Positions 26,551-41,100 of a DNA stretch of 64,000 nt are shown in pieces (position 1 is the stretch's first letter; each line of letters begins with the position of its first letter). Made by a program: the position numbers and the translations under genes. The notes beneath the pieces are model-generated. The model searched no databases and was not told the origin of the DNA. It worked only from the letters and a program-made list of their open reading frames with translations. The stretch covers positions 40,817,201-40,881,200 of the forward strand of contig NC_079875.1 of the NCBI RefSeq assembly GCF_029227915.1, read 5' to 3'. Source of the DNA: Hydractinia symbiolongicarpus (lineage: Eukaryota > Cnidaria > Hydrozoa > Anthoathecata > Hydractiniidae).

Positions 26551-28140
26551 TTTCCCGAACGATTTTTCAAATTATTTCTGCACCACTAGAACGAATGAGA
26601 CTTGTAGTTTTTAAAAATGTTTTCGTTTTTGTTGACATGCTGAATAAAAGAAGTTTAATCGCCGGCAAACGAAAACCTGCGATTTCCCGTAAATCCCAGA
26701 CTCGGCCCGTATAGTCAAAAGTATACAAAGAAAGTACCCTGGGAGTAAACTCATTTCCCGAACGATTTTTTAAATTATTATTTCACCACTAAAGCCCATG
26801 AGACTTGTAGTTTTCAAAAATGTTTTCATTTTTGATGAGACGCTTAATGAAAATGGTTTAATCTCCGGCAAACGAAAACCCGCGATTTCCCGTAAATCCC
26901 GGGCTTGGCCCGTATAGTCGAATGTATACAAAGAAAGTACCCTGTGAGTAAACTCATTTCCAAAACGATTTTTTAAATTATCTTTTCACCACTAAAACGC
27001 ATGAGACTTGTAGTTTTTAAAAATGTTTTCATTTTTGATGAGACACTGAATAAAAGAAGTTTAATCGCCGGCAAACGAAAACCCGCCATTTCCCGTAAAT
27101 CCCGGGCTTGGCCCGTATAGTCAAAAGTATACAAAGAAAGTACCCAGGGAGTAAACTCATTTCCCGAACGATTTTTTATATTATTTTTTCACCACTAAAA
27201 CGCATGAGACTTGTAGTTTTCAAAAATGTTTTCATTTTTGATGGGACGCTGAATAAAAGAAGTTTAATCGCCGGCAAACGAAAACCCTCGATTTCCCGTA
27301 AATCCCGGACACGGCCCGTATAGTCAAAAGTATACAAAGAAAGTACTCAGGGAGTAAACTCATTTCCCGAACGATTTTTAAAATTTTTTTTTCACCACTA
27401 AAACGCATGAGACTTGTAGTTTTCAAAAATGTTTTCATTTTTGATGAGACGCTTAATGAAAGAGGTTTAATCGCCGGCAAACGAAAACCAGCGATTTCCC
27501 CTAAATCCCGGGCTTGGCCCGTGTAGTCGAATGTATACAAAGAAAGTACCCAGGGAGTAAACTCATTTCCCGAACGATTTTTAAAATTTTTTTTCACCAC
27601 TAAAACGCATGAGACTTGTAGTTTTCAAAAATGTTTTCATTTTTGATGAGACGCTTAATGAAAGAGGTTTAATCGCCGGCAAACGAAAACCCGCGATTTT
27701 CCGTAAATCCCGGGCTTGGCCCGTATAGTCGAATGTACACAAAGAAAGTACCCTGTGAGTAAACTCATTTCCAGAACGATTTTTTCAATTATTTTTTCAC
27801 CACTAAAACGCATAAGACTTGTAGTTTTCAAAAATGTTTTCATTTTTGATGAGACGCTGAATAAAAAAAGTTTAATCGCCGGCAAACGAAAACCCGTGAT
27901 TTCCCGTAAAACCCGGGCTTGGCCCGTATAGTCAAAAGTATACAAAGAAACTACCCAGGGAGTAAACTCATTTCCCGAACGATTTTTCAAATTATTTCTG
28001 CATCACTAGAACGAATGAGACTTGTAGTTTTCAAAACTGTTTTCATTTTTAATGAGACGCTTAATGAAAGAGTTTTAATCGCCGGCAAACGAAAACCCGC
28101 GATTTCCCGTAAATCCCGGGCTTGTCCCGTATAGTCGAAT
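26550..28140 (+). repeat. Transitional mosaic monomers
   Basis: A mixture of monomers resembling the 812-bp set (TTTCTGCACCACTAGAACG near 26,578) and the 1,212-bp set (27,108-27,323 repeats the 25,769 monomer), followed by types that recur in the 9-monomer HOR further right (GTCGAATGTACACAAAG near 27,729; CCCGTAAAACCCGGG near 27,905). No regular higher-order period is visible. Nothing other than satellite is present. Confidence 0.75.
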
Positions 28141-31100
28141 GTATACAAAGAAAGTACCCTGCGAGTAAACTCATTTCCAGAACGATTTTTTAAATTATCT
28201 TTTCACCACTAAATCGCATGAGACTTGTAGTTTTCAAAAATGTTTTCATTTTTAGTGAGACGCTGAATAAAAGAAGTTTAATCGCCGGCAAACGAAAACC
28301 TGCGATTTCCCGTAAATAACAGACTCGGCCCGTATAGTCAAAAGTATACAAAGAAAGTACCCTGTGAGTAAACTCATTTCCTGAACGATTTTTTAAATTA
28401 TTTTTTCACCACTAAAACGCATAAGACTTGAAGTTTTTAAAAATGATTTCATTTTTGATGAGACGCTGAAGAAAAGAAGTTTAATCGCCGTCAAACGAAA
28501 ACCCGCGATTTCCCGTAAATCCCGGGCTTGGCCCGTGTAGTCGAATGTATACAAAGAAAGTAGAGTAAACTCATTTCCCGAACGATTTTTTAAATTTTTT
28601 TTCACCACTAAAACGCATGAGGCTTGTATTTTTCAAAAATGTTTTCATTTTTGATGAGACGCTTAATGAAAGAGGTTTAATCGCCGGCAAACGAAAACCC
28701 GCGATTTCCCGCAAATCCCGGGCTTGTCCCGTATAGTCGAATGTATACAAAGAAAGTACCCTGCGAGTAAACTCATTTCCAGAACGATTTTTTAAATTAT
28801 CTTTTCACCACTAAATCGCATGAGACTTGTAGTTTTCAAAAATGTTTTCATTTTTGGTGAGACGCTGAATAAAAGAGGTTTAATCGCCCGCAAACGAAAA
28901 CCCGCGATTTCCCGCAAATCCCGAGCTTAGCCCGTATAGTCGAATGTATACAAAGAAAGTACCCCGTGAGTAAACTCATTTCCTGAACGATTTTTTAAAT
29001 TATTTTTTCACCACTAAAACGCATAAGACTTGAAGTTTTTAAAAATGTTTTCATTTTTGATGAGACGCTGAATAAAAGAAGTTTAATCGCCGGCAAACGA
29101 AAACCCGCGATTTCCCGTAAATCCCGGCCTTCTCCCGTATAGTCGAATGTATACAAAGAAAGTACCCTGTGAGTAAATTCATTTCCAGAACGATTTTTTA
29201 AATTATCTTTTCACCACTAAATCGCATGAGACTTGTAGTTTTTAAAAATGTTTTCATTTTTGGTGAGACGCTGAATAAAAGAAGTTTAATCGCCGGCAAA
29301 CGAAAACCTGCGATTTCCCGTAAATCCCAGACTCGGCCCGTATAGTCAAAAGTATACAAAGAAAGTACCCTGTGAGTAAACTCATTTCCTGAACGATTTT
29401 TTAAATTATTTTTTCACCACTAAAACGCATAAGACTTGAAGTTTTTAAAAATGATTTCATTTTTGATGAGACGCTGAAGAAAAGAAGTGTAATCGCCGTC
29501 AAACGAAAACCCGCGATTTCCCGTAAATCCCGGGCTTGGCCTGTGTAGTCGAATGTATACAAAGAAAGTAGAGTAAACTCATTTCCCGAACGATTTTTTA
29601 AATTTTTTTTTCACCACTAAAACGCATGAGGCTTGTAGTTTTCAAAAATGTTTTCATTTTTGATGAGACGCTTAATGAAAGAGGTTTAATCGCCGGCAAA
29701 CGAAAACCCGCGATTTCCCGCAAATCCCGGGCTTGTCCCGTATAGTCGAATGTATACAAAGAAAGTACCCTGCGAGTAAACTCATATCCAGAACGATTTT
29801 TTAAATTATCTTTTCACCACTAAATCGCATGAGACTTGTAGTTTTCAAAAATGTTTTCATTTTTGGTGAGACGCTGAATAAAAGAGGTTTAATCGCCCGC
29901 AAACGAAAACCCGCGATTTCCCGCAAATCCCGGGCTTGGCCCGTATAGTCGAATGTATACAAAGAAAGTACCCCGTGAGTAAACTCATTTCCTGAACGAT
30001 TTTTTAAATTATTTTTTCACCACTAAAACGCATAAGACTTAAAGTTTTTAAAAATGTTTTCATTTTTGATGAGACGCTGAATAAAAGAAGTTTAATCGCC
30101 GGCAAACGAAAACCCGCGATTTACCGTAAATCCCGGCCTTCTCCCGTATAGTTGAATGTATACAAAGAAAGTACCCTGTGAGTAAATTCATTTCCAGAAC
30201 GATTTTTTAAATTATCTTTTCGCCACTAAATTCATGAGACTTGTAGTTTTCCAAACTGTTTTCATTTTTGATGAGACGCTGAATGAAAGAAGTTTAATCG
30301 CCGGCAAACGAAAACCTGCGATTTCCCGTAAATCCCAGACTCGGCGCGTATAGTCAAAAGTATACAAAGAAAGTACCCAGGGAGTAAACTTTATTTCCCA
30401 AACGATTTTTTAAATTATCATTTCACCACTAAAGCCCATGAGACTTGTAGTTTTTAAAAATGTTTTCATTTTTGATGAGACGCTGAATAAAAGGAGTTTA
30501 ATCGCCGGCAAACGAAAACCCGCCATTTCCCGTAAACCCTGGACTCGGCCCGTATAGTCAAAAGTATACATAGAAAGTACTCAGGGAGTAAACTCATTTC
30601 CCGAACGATTTTTCAAATTATTTCTGCACCACTAGAACGAATGAGACTGGTAGTTTTTAAAAGTATTTTCATTTTTGTTGAGACGCTGAATAAAAGAAGT
30701 TTAATCGCCGGCAAACGAAAACCTGCGATTTCCCGTAAATCCCAGACTCGGCCCGTATAGTCAAAAGTATACAAAGAAAGTACCCTGTGAGTAAACTCAT
30801 TTCCTGAACGATTTTTTAAATTATTTTTTCACCACTAAAACGCATAAGACTTGAAGGTTTTAAAAATGATTTCATTTTTGATGAGACGCTGAAGAAAAGA
30901 AGTTTAATCGCCGTCAAACGAAAACCCGCGATTTCCCGTAAATCCCGGCCTTCTCCCGTATAGTCGAATGTATACAAAGAAAGTACCCTGTGAGTAAACT
31001 CATTTCCAGAACGATTTTTTAAATTATCTTTTCACCACTAAATCGCATGAGACTTGTAGTTTTCAAAAATGTTTTCATTTTTGGTGAGACGCTGAATAAA

Positions 31101-33400
31101 AGAGGTTTAATCGCCCGCAAACGAAAACCCGCGATTTCCCGCAAATCCCGGGCTTGACCCGTATAGTCGAATGTATACAAAGAAAGTACCCCGTGAGTAA
31201 ACTCATTTCTTGAACGATTTTTTAAATTATTTTTTCACCACTAAAACGCATAAGACTTGAAGTTTTTAAAAATGTTTTCATTTTTGATGAGACGCTGAAT
31301 AAAAGACGTTTAATCGCCGGCAAACGAAAACCCGCGATTTCCCGTAAATCCCGGCCTTCTCCCGTATAGTCGAATGTATACAAAGAAAGTACCCTGTGAG
31401 TAAATTCATTTCCAGAACGATTTTTTAAATTATCTTTTCGCCACTAAATTCATGAGACTTGTAGTTTTCCAAACTGTTTTCATTTTTGATGAGACGCTGA
31501 ATGAAAGAAGTTTAATCGCCGGCAAACGAAAACCTGCGATTTCCCGTAAATCCCAGACTCGGCACGTATAGTCAAAAGTATACAAAGAAAGTACCCAGGG
31601 AGTAAACTTTATTTCCCAAACGATTTTTTAAATTATCATTTCACCACTAAAGCCCATGAGACTTGTAGTTTTTAAAAATGTTTTCATTTTTGATGAAACG
31701 CTGAATAAAAGAAGTTTAATCGCCGGCAAACAAAAACCTGCGATTTCCCGTAAATCCCAGACTCGGCCCGTATAGTCAAAAGTATACAAAGAAAGTACCC
31801 AGGGAGTAAACTCATTTCCCGAACGATTTTTTAAATTATTTTTTCACCACTAAAACGTATAAGACTTGAAGTTTTTAAAATTGATTTCTTTTTTGATGAG
31901 ACGCTGAATAAAAGAAGTTTAATCGCCGGCAAACGAGAACCTGCGATTTCCCGTAAATCCCAGACTCGGCCCGTATAGTCAAAAGTATACAAAGAAAGTA
32001 CCCTGTGAGTAAACTCATTTCCTGAACGATTTTTTAAATTATTTTTTCACCACTAAAACGCATAAGACTTGAAGTTTTTAAAAATGATTTCATTTTTGAT
32101 GAGACGCTGAATAAAAGAAGTTTAATCGCCGGCAAACGAAAACCAGCGATTTCCCCTAAATCCCGGGCTTGGCCGGTGTAGTCGAATGTATACAAAGAAA
32201 GTAGAGTAAACTCATTTCCCGAACGATTTTTTAAATTTTTTTTTCACCACTAAAACGCATGAGACTTGTAGTTTTCAAAAATGTTTTCATTTTTGATGAG
32301 ACGCTTAATGAAAGAGGTTTAATCGCCGGCAAACGAAAACCCGCGATTTCCCGCAAATCCCGGGCTTGTCCCGTATAGTCGAATGTATACAAAGAAAGTA
32401 CCCTGCGAGTAAACTCATTTCCAGAACGATTTTTTAAATTATCTTTTCACCACTAAATCGCATGAGACTTGTAGTTTTCAAAAATGTTTTCATTTTTGGT
32501 GAGACGCTGAATAAAAGAGGTTTAATCGCCCGCAAACGAAAACCCGCGATTTCCTGCAAATCCCGGGCTTGGCCCGTATAGTCGAATGTATACAAAGAAA
32601 GTACCCCGTGAGTAAACTCATTTCCTGAACGATTTTTTAAATTATTTTTTCACCACTAAAACGCATAAGACTTGAAGTTTTTAAAAATGTTTTCATTTTT
32701 GATGAGACGCTGAATAAAAGACGTTTAATCGCCGGCAAACGAAAACCCGCGATTTCCCGTAAATCCCGGCCTTCTCCCGTATAGTCGAATGTATACAAAG
32801 AAAGTACCCTGTGAGTAAATTCATTTCCAGAACGATTTTTTAAATTATCTTTTCGCCACTAAATTCATGAGACTTGTAGTTTTCCAAACTGTTTTCATTT
32901 TTGATGAGACGCTGAATGAAAGAAGTTTAATCGCCGGCAAACGAAAACCTGCGATTTCCCGTAAATCCCAGAGTCGGGTCGTATAGTCAAAAGTATACAA
33001 AGAAAGTACCCAGGGAGTAAACTTTATTTCCCAAACGATTTTTTAAATTATCATTTCACCACTAAAGCCCATGAGACTTGTAGTTTTTAAAAATGTTTTC
33101 ATTTTTGATGAGACGCTGAATAAAAGGAGTTTAATCGCCGGCAAACGAAAACCCGCCATTTCCCGTAAACCCTGGACTCGGCCCGTATAGTCAAAAGTAT
33201 ACATAGAAAGTACTCAGGGAGTAAACTCATTTCCCGAACGATTTTTCAAATTATTTCTGCACCACTAGAACGAATGAGACTTGTAGTTTTCAAAAGTATT
33301 TTCATTTTTGTTGAGACGCTGAATAAAAGAAGTTTAATCGCCGGCAAACAAAAACCTGCGATTTCCCGTAAATCCAAGACTCGGCCCGTATAGTCAAAAG
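28140..33400 (+). repeat. 5-monomer HOR of about 1,009 bp with irregular derivatives
   Basis: The marker CCCGGCCTTCTCCCG occurs near 29,123, 30,132, 30,944, 31,350 and 32,765. The first gap is 1,009 bp (five monomers, one of them 197 bp); the later gaps are about 812, 406 and 1,415 bp, so units lost or gained whole monomers. Other markers are GGCTTGTCCCG, ATCGCCCGCAAACG, ATTTTTGGTGAGACG and AAACTTTATTTCCC (near 30,386, 31,604 and 33,019). Confidence 0.78.
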
Positions 33401-35186
33401 TATACAAAGAAAGTACCCAGGGAGTAAACTCATTTCTCGCACGATTTTTTAAATTATTATTTCACCACTAAAGCCCATGAGACTTGTAGTTTTCAAAAAT
33501 GTTTTCATTTTAGATGAGACGCTTAATGAAAATGGTTTAATCTCCGGCAAACGAAAACCCGCGATTTCCCGTAAATCCCGGCCTTGGCCCGTATAGTCGA
33601 ATGTATACAAAGAAAGTACCCTGTGAGTAAACTCATTTCTAGAACGATTTTTTAAATTATCTTTTCGCCACTAAATTGCATGAGACTTGTAGTTTTCAAA
33701 AATGTTTTCATTTTTGATGAGACGCTGAATAAAAGAAGTTTAATCGCCGGCAAACGAAAACCTGCGATTTCCCGTAAATCCCAGACTCGGCGGGTATGGT
33801 CAAAAGTATACAAAGAAAGTACCCAGGGAGTAAACTCATTTCCCAAACGATTTTTTAAATTATTATTTCACCACTAAAGCCCATGAGACTTGTAGTTTTT
33901 AAAAATGTTTTCATTTTTGATGAGGCGCTGAATAAAAGGAGTTTAATCGCCGGCACACGAAAACCCGCCATTTCCCGTAAACCCTGGACTCGGCCCGTAT
34001 AGTCAAAAGTATACAAAGGAAGTACCCAGGGAGTAAACTCATTTCCCGAACGATTTTTCAAATTATTTCTGCACCACTAGAACGAATGAGACTTGTAGTT
34101 TTTAAAAATGTTTTCATTTTTGTTGAGACGCTGAATAAAAGAAGTTTAATCGCCGGCAAACGAAAACCTGCGATTTCCCGTAAATCCCAGACTCGGCCCG
34201 TATAGTCAAAAGTATACAAAGAAAGTACCCAGGGAGTAAACTCATTTCCCGAACGATTTTTTAAATTATTATTTCACCACTAAAGCCCATGAGACTTGTA
34301 GTTTTCAAAAATGTTTTCATTTTTGATGAGACGCTTAATGAAAATGGTTTAATCTCCAGCAAACGAAAACCCGCGATTTCCCGTAAATCCCGGGCTTGGC
34401 TCGTATAGTCGAATGTATACAAAGAAATTACCCTGTGAGTAAACTCATTTCCAAAACGATTTTTTAAATTATCTTTTCACCACTAAAACGCATGAGACTT
34501 GTAGTTTTTAAAAATGTTTTCATTTTCGATGAGACACTGAATAAAAGAAGTTTAATCGCCGGCAAACGAAAACCCGCCATTTCCCGTAAATCCCGGGCTT
34601 GGCCCGTATAGTCAAAAGTATACAAAGAAAGTACCCAGGGAGTAAACTCATTTCGCGAACGATTTTTTATATTATTTTTTCACCACTAAAACGCATGAGA
34701 CTTGTAGTTTTCAAAAATGTTTTCATTTTTGATGAGACGCTTAATAAAAGAGGTTTAATCGCCGGCAAACAAAAACCAGCGATTTCCCCTAAATCCGGGC
34801 TTGGCCCGTGTAGTCGAATGTATACAAAGAAAGTAGAGTAAACTCATTTCCCGAACGATTTTTTAATTTTTTTCTCACCGCTAAAACGCATGAGACTTGT
34901 AGTTTTCAAAAATGTTTTCATTTTTGATGAGACGCTAAATGAAAGAGGTTTAATCGCCGGCAAACGAAAACCCGCGATTTCCCGCAAATCCCGGGCTTGG
35001 CCCGTATAGTCAAAAGTATACAAATAATGTACCCAGGGAGTAAACTCATTTCCCGAACGATTTTTTAAATTATTTTTTCACCACTAAAACGCATGAGACT
35101 TGTAGTTTTCAAAAATGTTTTCATTTTTGATGAGACGCTTAATGAAAGAGGTTTAATCGCCGGCAAACGAAAACCAGCGATTTCCC
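33400..35186 (+). repeat. Mosaic zone resembling the 812-bp and 1,212-bp HORs
   Basis: From 33,400 to about 34,440 the order and variants follow the 4-monomer HOR at 12.8-15.2 kb (CTTTTCGCCACTAAATT near 33,661, TTTCTGCACCACTAGAACG near 34,066, AATGGTTTAATCTCC near 34,344). From about 34,440 they follow the start of the 6-monomer HOR (GACACTGAATAAAAG near 34,532). A 197-bp monomer lies near 34,833, and AAATCCGGGCTTGG near 34,792 has lost two bases. It looks like a relic junction between the two families. Confidence 0.72.
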
Positions 35187-38100
35187 CTAAATCCCGGGCT
35201 TGGCCCGTGTAGTCGAATGTATACAAAGAAAGTACCCAGGGAGTAAACTCATTTCCCGAACGATTTTTAAATTTTTTTTTTCACCACGAAAACGCATGAG
35301 ACTTGTAGTTTTCAAAAATGTTTTCATTTTTGATGAGACGCTTAATGAAAGAGGTTTAATCGCCGGCAAACGAAAACCCGCGATTTCCCGTAAATCCCGG
35401 GCTTGGCCCGTATAGTCGAATGTACACAAAGAAAGTACCCTGTGAGTAAACTCATTTCCAGAACGATTTTTTCAATTATTTTTTCACCACTAAAACGCAT
35501 AAGACTTGTAGTTTTTAAAAATGTTTTCATTTTTGATGAGACGCTGAATAAAAGAAGTTTAATCGCCGGCTAACGAAAACCCGTGATTTCCCGTAAAACC
35601 CGGGCTTGGCCCGTATAGTCAAAAGTATACAAAGAAAGTACCCAGGGAGTAAACTCATTTCCCGAACGATTTTTTAAATTATTTTTTCACCACTAAAACG
35701 CATGAGACTTGTAGTTTTCAAACTTATTTTCATTTTTGATGAGACGCTGAATAAAAGAAGTTTAATCGCCGGCAAACGAAAACCCGCGATTTCCCGTAAA
35801 TCCCGGGCTTGGCCCGTATAGTTGAATGTATATAAAGAAAGTACCCAAGGAATAAACTGATTTCCCGAACGATTTTTTAAATTATTTCTGCACCACTAGA
35901 ACGAATAAACTTGTAGTTTTCAAAAATGTTTTCATTTTTAATGAGACGCTTAATGAAAGAGGTTTAATCGCCGGCAAACGAAAACCCGAGATTTCCCGTA
36001 AATCCCGGACTTGTCCCGTATAGTTGAATGTATACAAAGAAAGTACCCCTTGAGTAAACTCATTTCCAGAACGATTTTTTAAATTATCTTTTCACCACTA
36101 AATCGCATGAGACTTGTAGTTTTCAAAAATGTTTTCATTTTTGATGAGACGCTAAATAAAAGAAGTTTAATCGCCGGCAAACAAAAACCTGCGATTTCCC
36201 GTAAATCCCAGACTCGGCCCGTATAGTCAAAAGTATACAAAGAAAATACCCAGGCAGTAAACTCATTTCCCGAACGATTTTTTAAATTATTATTTCACCA
36301 CTAAAGCCCATGAGACTTGTAGTTTTTAAAAATGTTTTCATTTTTGATGAGACGCTGAATAAAAGGAGTTTATTCGCCGGCAAACGAAAACCCGTCATTT
36401 CCCGTAAACCTCGGACTCGGCCCGTATAGTCAAAAGTATACAAAGAAAGTACCCAGGGGGTAAACTCATTTCCCGAACGATTTTTCAAATTATTTCTGCA
36501 CCACTAGAACGAATGAGACTTGTAGTTTTCAAAACTGTTTTCATTTTTAATGAGACGTTTAATGAAAGAGTTTTAATCGCCGGCAAACGAAAACCCGCGA
36601 TTTCCCCTAAATCCTGGGCTTGGCCCGTGTAGTCGAATGTATACAAAGAGAGTACCAAGGGAGTAAACTCATTTCCCGAACGATTTTTTAAATTATTATT
36701 TCACCACTAAAGCCCATGAGACTTGTAGTTTTTAGAAATGTTTTCATTTTTGATCAGACGCTGAATAAAAGGAGTTTAATCGCCGGCAAACGAAAACCCG
36801 CGATTTCCCGTAAATCCCGGACACGGCCCGTATAGTCAAAAGTATACAAAGAAAGTACCCAGGGAGTAAACTCATTTCCCGAACGATTTTTTAAATTAAT
36901 TTTTCACCACAAAAACGCATGAGACTTGTAGTTTTTAAAAATGTTTTCATTTTTGATGAGACGCTTAATGAAAGAGGTTTAATCGCCGGCAAACGAAAAC
37001 CAGCGATTTCCCCTAAATCCCGGGCTTGGCCCGTATAGTCGAATGTACACAAAGAAAGTACCCAGGGAGTAAACTCATTTCCCGAACGATTTTTAAATTT
37101 TTTTTTTCACCACGAAAACGCATGAGACTTGTAGTTTTCAAAAATGTTTTCATTTTTGATGAGACGCTTAATGAAAGAGGTTTAATCGCCGGCAAACGAA
37201 AACCCGCGATTTCCCGTAAATCCCGGGCTTGGCCCGTATAGTCGAATGTACACAAAGAAAGTACCCTGTGAGTAAACTCATTTCCAGAACGATTTTTTCA
37301 ATTATTTTTTCACCACTAAAACGCATAAGACTTGTAGTTTTCAAAAATGTTTTCATTTTTGATGAGACGCTGAATAAAAGAAGTTTAATCGCCGGCAAAC
37401 GAAAACCCGTGATTTCCCGTAAAACCCGGGCTTGGCCCGTATAGTCAAAAGTATACAAAGAAAGTACCCAGGGAGTAAACTCATTTCCCGAACGATTTTT
37501 TAAATTATTTTTTCACCACTAAAACGCATGAGACTTGTAGTTTTCAAACTTATTTTCATTTTTGATGAGACGCTGAATAAAAGAAGTTTAATCGCCGGCA
37601 AACGAAAACCCGCGATTTCCCGTAAATCCCGGGCTTGGCCCGTATAGTTGAATGTATATAAAGAAAGTACCCAAGGAATAAACTGATTTCCCGAACGATT
37701 TTTTAAATTATTTCTGCACCACTAGAACGAATAAACTTGTAGTTTTCAAAAATGTTTTCATTTTTAATGAGACGCTTAATGAAAGAGGTTTAATCGCCGG
37801 CAAACGAAAACCCGCGATTTCCCGTAAATCCCGGGCTTGTCCCGTATAGTTGAATGTATACAAAGAAAGTACCCTTTGAGTAAACTCATTTCCAGAACGA
37901 TTTTTTAAATTATCTTTTCACCACTAAATCGCATGAGACTTGTAGTTTTCAAAAATGTTTTCATTTTTGATGAGACGCTAAATAAAAGAAGTTTAATCGC
38001 CGGCAAACAAAAACCTGCGATTTCCCGTAAATCCCAGACTCGGCCCGTATAGTCAAAAGTATACAAAGAAAATACCCAGGCAGTAAACTCATTTCCCGAA

Positions 38101-41100
38101 CGATTTTTTAAATTATTATTTCACCACTAAAGCCCATGAGACTTGTAGTTTTTAAAAATGTTTTCATTTTTGATGAGACGCTGAATAAAAGGAGTTTATT
38201 CGCCGGCAAACGAAAACCCGTCATTTCCCGTAAACCTCGGACTCGGCCCGTATAGTCAAAAGTATACAAAGAAAGTACCCAGGGAGTAAACTCATTTCCC
38301 GAACGATTTTTCAAATTATTTCTGCACCACTAGAACGAATGAGACTTGTAGTTTTCAAAACTGTTTTCATTTTTAATGAGACGTTTAATGAAAGAGTTTT
38401 AATCGCCGGCAAACGAAAACCCGCGATTTCCCCTAAATCCTGGGCTTGGCCGTGTAGTCGAATGTATACAAAGAGAGTACCAAGGGAGTAAACTCATTTC
38501 CCGAACGATTTTTTAAATTATTATTTCACCACTAAAGCCCATGAGACTTGTAGTTTTTAGAAATGTTTTCATTTTTGATCAGACGCTGAATAAAAGGAGT
38601 TTAATCGCCGGCAAACGAAAACCCGCGATTTCCCGTAAATCCCGGACACGGCCCGTATAGTCAAAAGTATACAAAGAAAGTACCCAGGGAGTAAACTCAT
38701 TTCCCGAACGATTTTTTAAATTAATTTTTCACCACAAAAACGCATGAGACTTGTAGTTTTTAAAAATGTTTTCATTTTTGATGAGACGCTTAATGAAAGA
38801 GGTTTAATCGCCGGCAAACGAAAACCCGCGATTTCCCGTAAATCCCGGGCTTGGCCCGTATAGTCGAATGTATACAAAGAAAGTACCCTGTGAGTAATCT
38901 CATTTCCAGAACGATTTTTTAAATTATCTTTTCACCACTAAATCGCATGAGACTTGTAGTTTTCAAACTTATTTTCATTTTTGATGAGACGCTGAATAAA
39001 AGAAGTTTAATCGCCTGCAAACGAAAACCCGCGATTTCCCGTAAAACCCGGGCTTGGCCCGTATAGTCCAAAGTATACAAAGAAAGTACCCAGGAAGTAA
39101 ACTCATTTCCCGAACGATTTTTAAACTTATTTTTTCACCACTAAAACGCATGAGACTTGTAGTTTTCAAACTTATTTTCATTTTTGATGAGACGCTGAAT
39201 AAAAGAAGTTTAATCGCCGGCAAACGAAAACCCGCGATTTCCCGTAAATCCCGGGCTTGGCCCGTATAGTTGAATGTATATAAAGAAAGTACCCAAGGAA
39301 TAAACTGATTTCCCGAACGATTTTTTAAATTATTTCTGCACCACTAGAACGAATAAACTTGTAGTTTTCAAAAATGTTTTCATTTTTAATGAGACGCTTA
39401 ATGAAAGAGGTTTAATCGCCGGCAAACGAAAACCCGCGATTTCCCGTAAATCCCGGGCTTGTCCCGTATAGTTGAATGTATACAAAGAAAGTACCCCTTG
39501 AGTAAACTCATTTCCAGAACGATTCTTTAAATTATCTTTTCACCACTAAATCGCATGAGACTTGTAGTTTTCAAAAATGTTTTCATTTTTGATGAGACGC
39601 TAAATAAAAGAAGTTTAATCGCCGGCAAACAAAAACCTGCGATTTCCCGTAAATCCCAGACTCGGCCCGTATAGTCAAAAGTATACAAAGAAAATACCCA
39701 GGCAGTAAACTCATTTCCCGAACGATTTTTTAAATTATTATTTCACCACTAAAGCCCATGAGACTTGTACTTTTTAAAAATGTTTTCATTTTTGATGAGA
39801 CGCTGAATAAAAGGAGTTTATTCGCCGGCAAACGAAAACCCGTCATTTCCCGTAAACCTCGGACTCGGCCCGTATAGTCAAAAGTATACAAAGAAAGTAC
39901 CCAGGGGGTAAACTCATTTCCCGAACGATTTTTCAAATTATTTCTGCACCACTAGAACGAATGAGACTTGTAGTTTTCAAAACTGTTTTCATTTTTAATG
40001 AGACGTTTAATGAAAGAGTTTTAATCGCCGGCAAACGAAAACCCGCGATTTCCCCTAAATCCTGGGCTTGGCCCGTGTAGTCGAATGTATACAAAGAGAG
40101 TACCAAGGGAGTAAACTCATTTCCCGAACGATTTTTTAAATTATTATTTCACCACTAAAGCCCATGAGACTTGTAGTTTTTAGAAATGTTTTCATTTTTG
40201 ATCAGACGCTGAATAAAAGGAGTTTAATCGCCGGCAAACGAAAACCCGCGATTTCCCGTAAATCCCGGACACGGCCCGTATAGTCAAAAGTATACAAAGA
40301 AAGTACCCAGGGAGTAAACTCATTTCCCGAACGATTTTTTAAATTAATTTTTCACCACAAAAACGCATGAGACTTGTAGTTTTTAAAAATGTTTTCATTT
40401 TTGATGAGACGCTTAATGAAAGACGTTTAATCGCCGGCAAACGAAAACCAGCGATTTCCCCTAAATCCCGGGCTTGGCCCGTGTAGTCGAATGTATACAA
40501 AGAAAGTACCCAGGGAGTAAACTCATTTCCCGAACGATTTTTAAATTTTTTTTTTCACCACGAAAACGCATGAGACTTGTAGTTTTCAAAAATGTTTTCA
40601 TTTTTGATGAGACGCTTAATGAAAGAGGTTTAATCGCCGGCAAACGAAAACCCGCGATTTCCCGTAAATCCCGGGCTTGGCCCGTATAGTCGAATGTACA
40701 CAAAGAAAGTACCCTGTGAGTAAACTCATTTCCAGAACGATTTTTTCAATTATTTTTTCACCACTAAAACGCATAAGACTTGTAGTTTTCAAAAATGTTT
40801 TCATTTTTGATGAGACGCTGAATAAAAGAAGTTTAATCGCCGGCAAACGAAAACCCGTGATTTCCCGTAAAACCCGGGCTTGGCCCGTATAGTCAAAAGT
40901 ATACAAAGAAAGTACCCAGGGAGTAAACTCATTTCCCGAACGATTTTTTAAATTATTTTTTCACCACTAAAACGCATGAGACTTGTAGTTTTCAAACTTA
41001 TTTTCATTTTTGATGAGACGCTGAAGAAAAGAAGTTTAATCGCCGGCAAACGAAAACCCGCGATTTCCCGTAAATCCCGGGCTTGGCCCGTATAGTTGAA

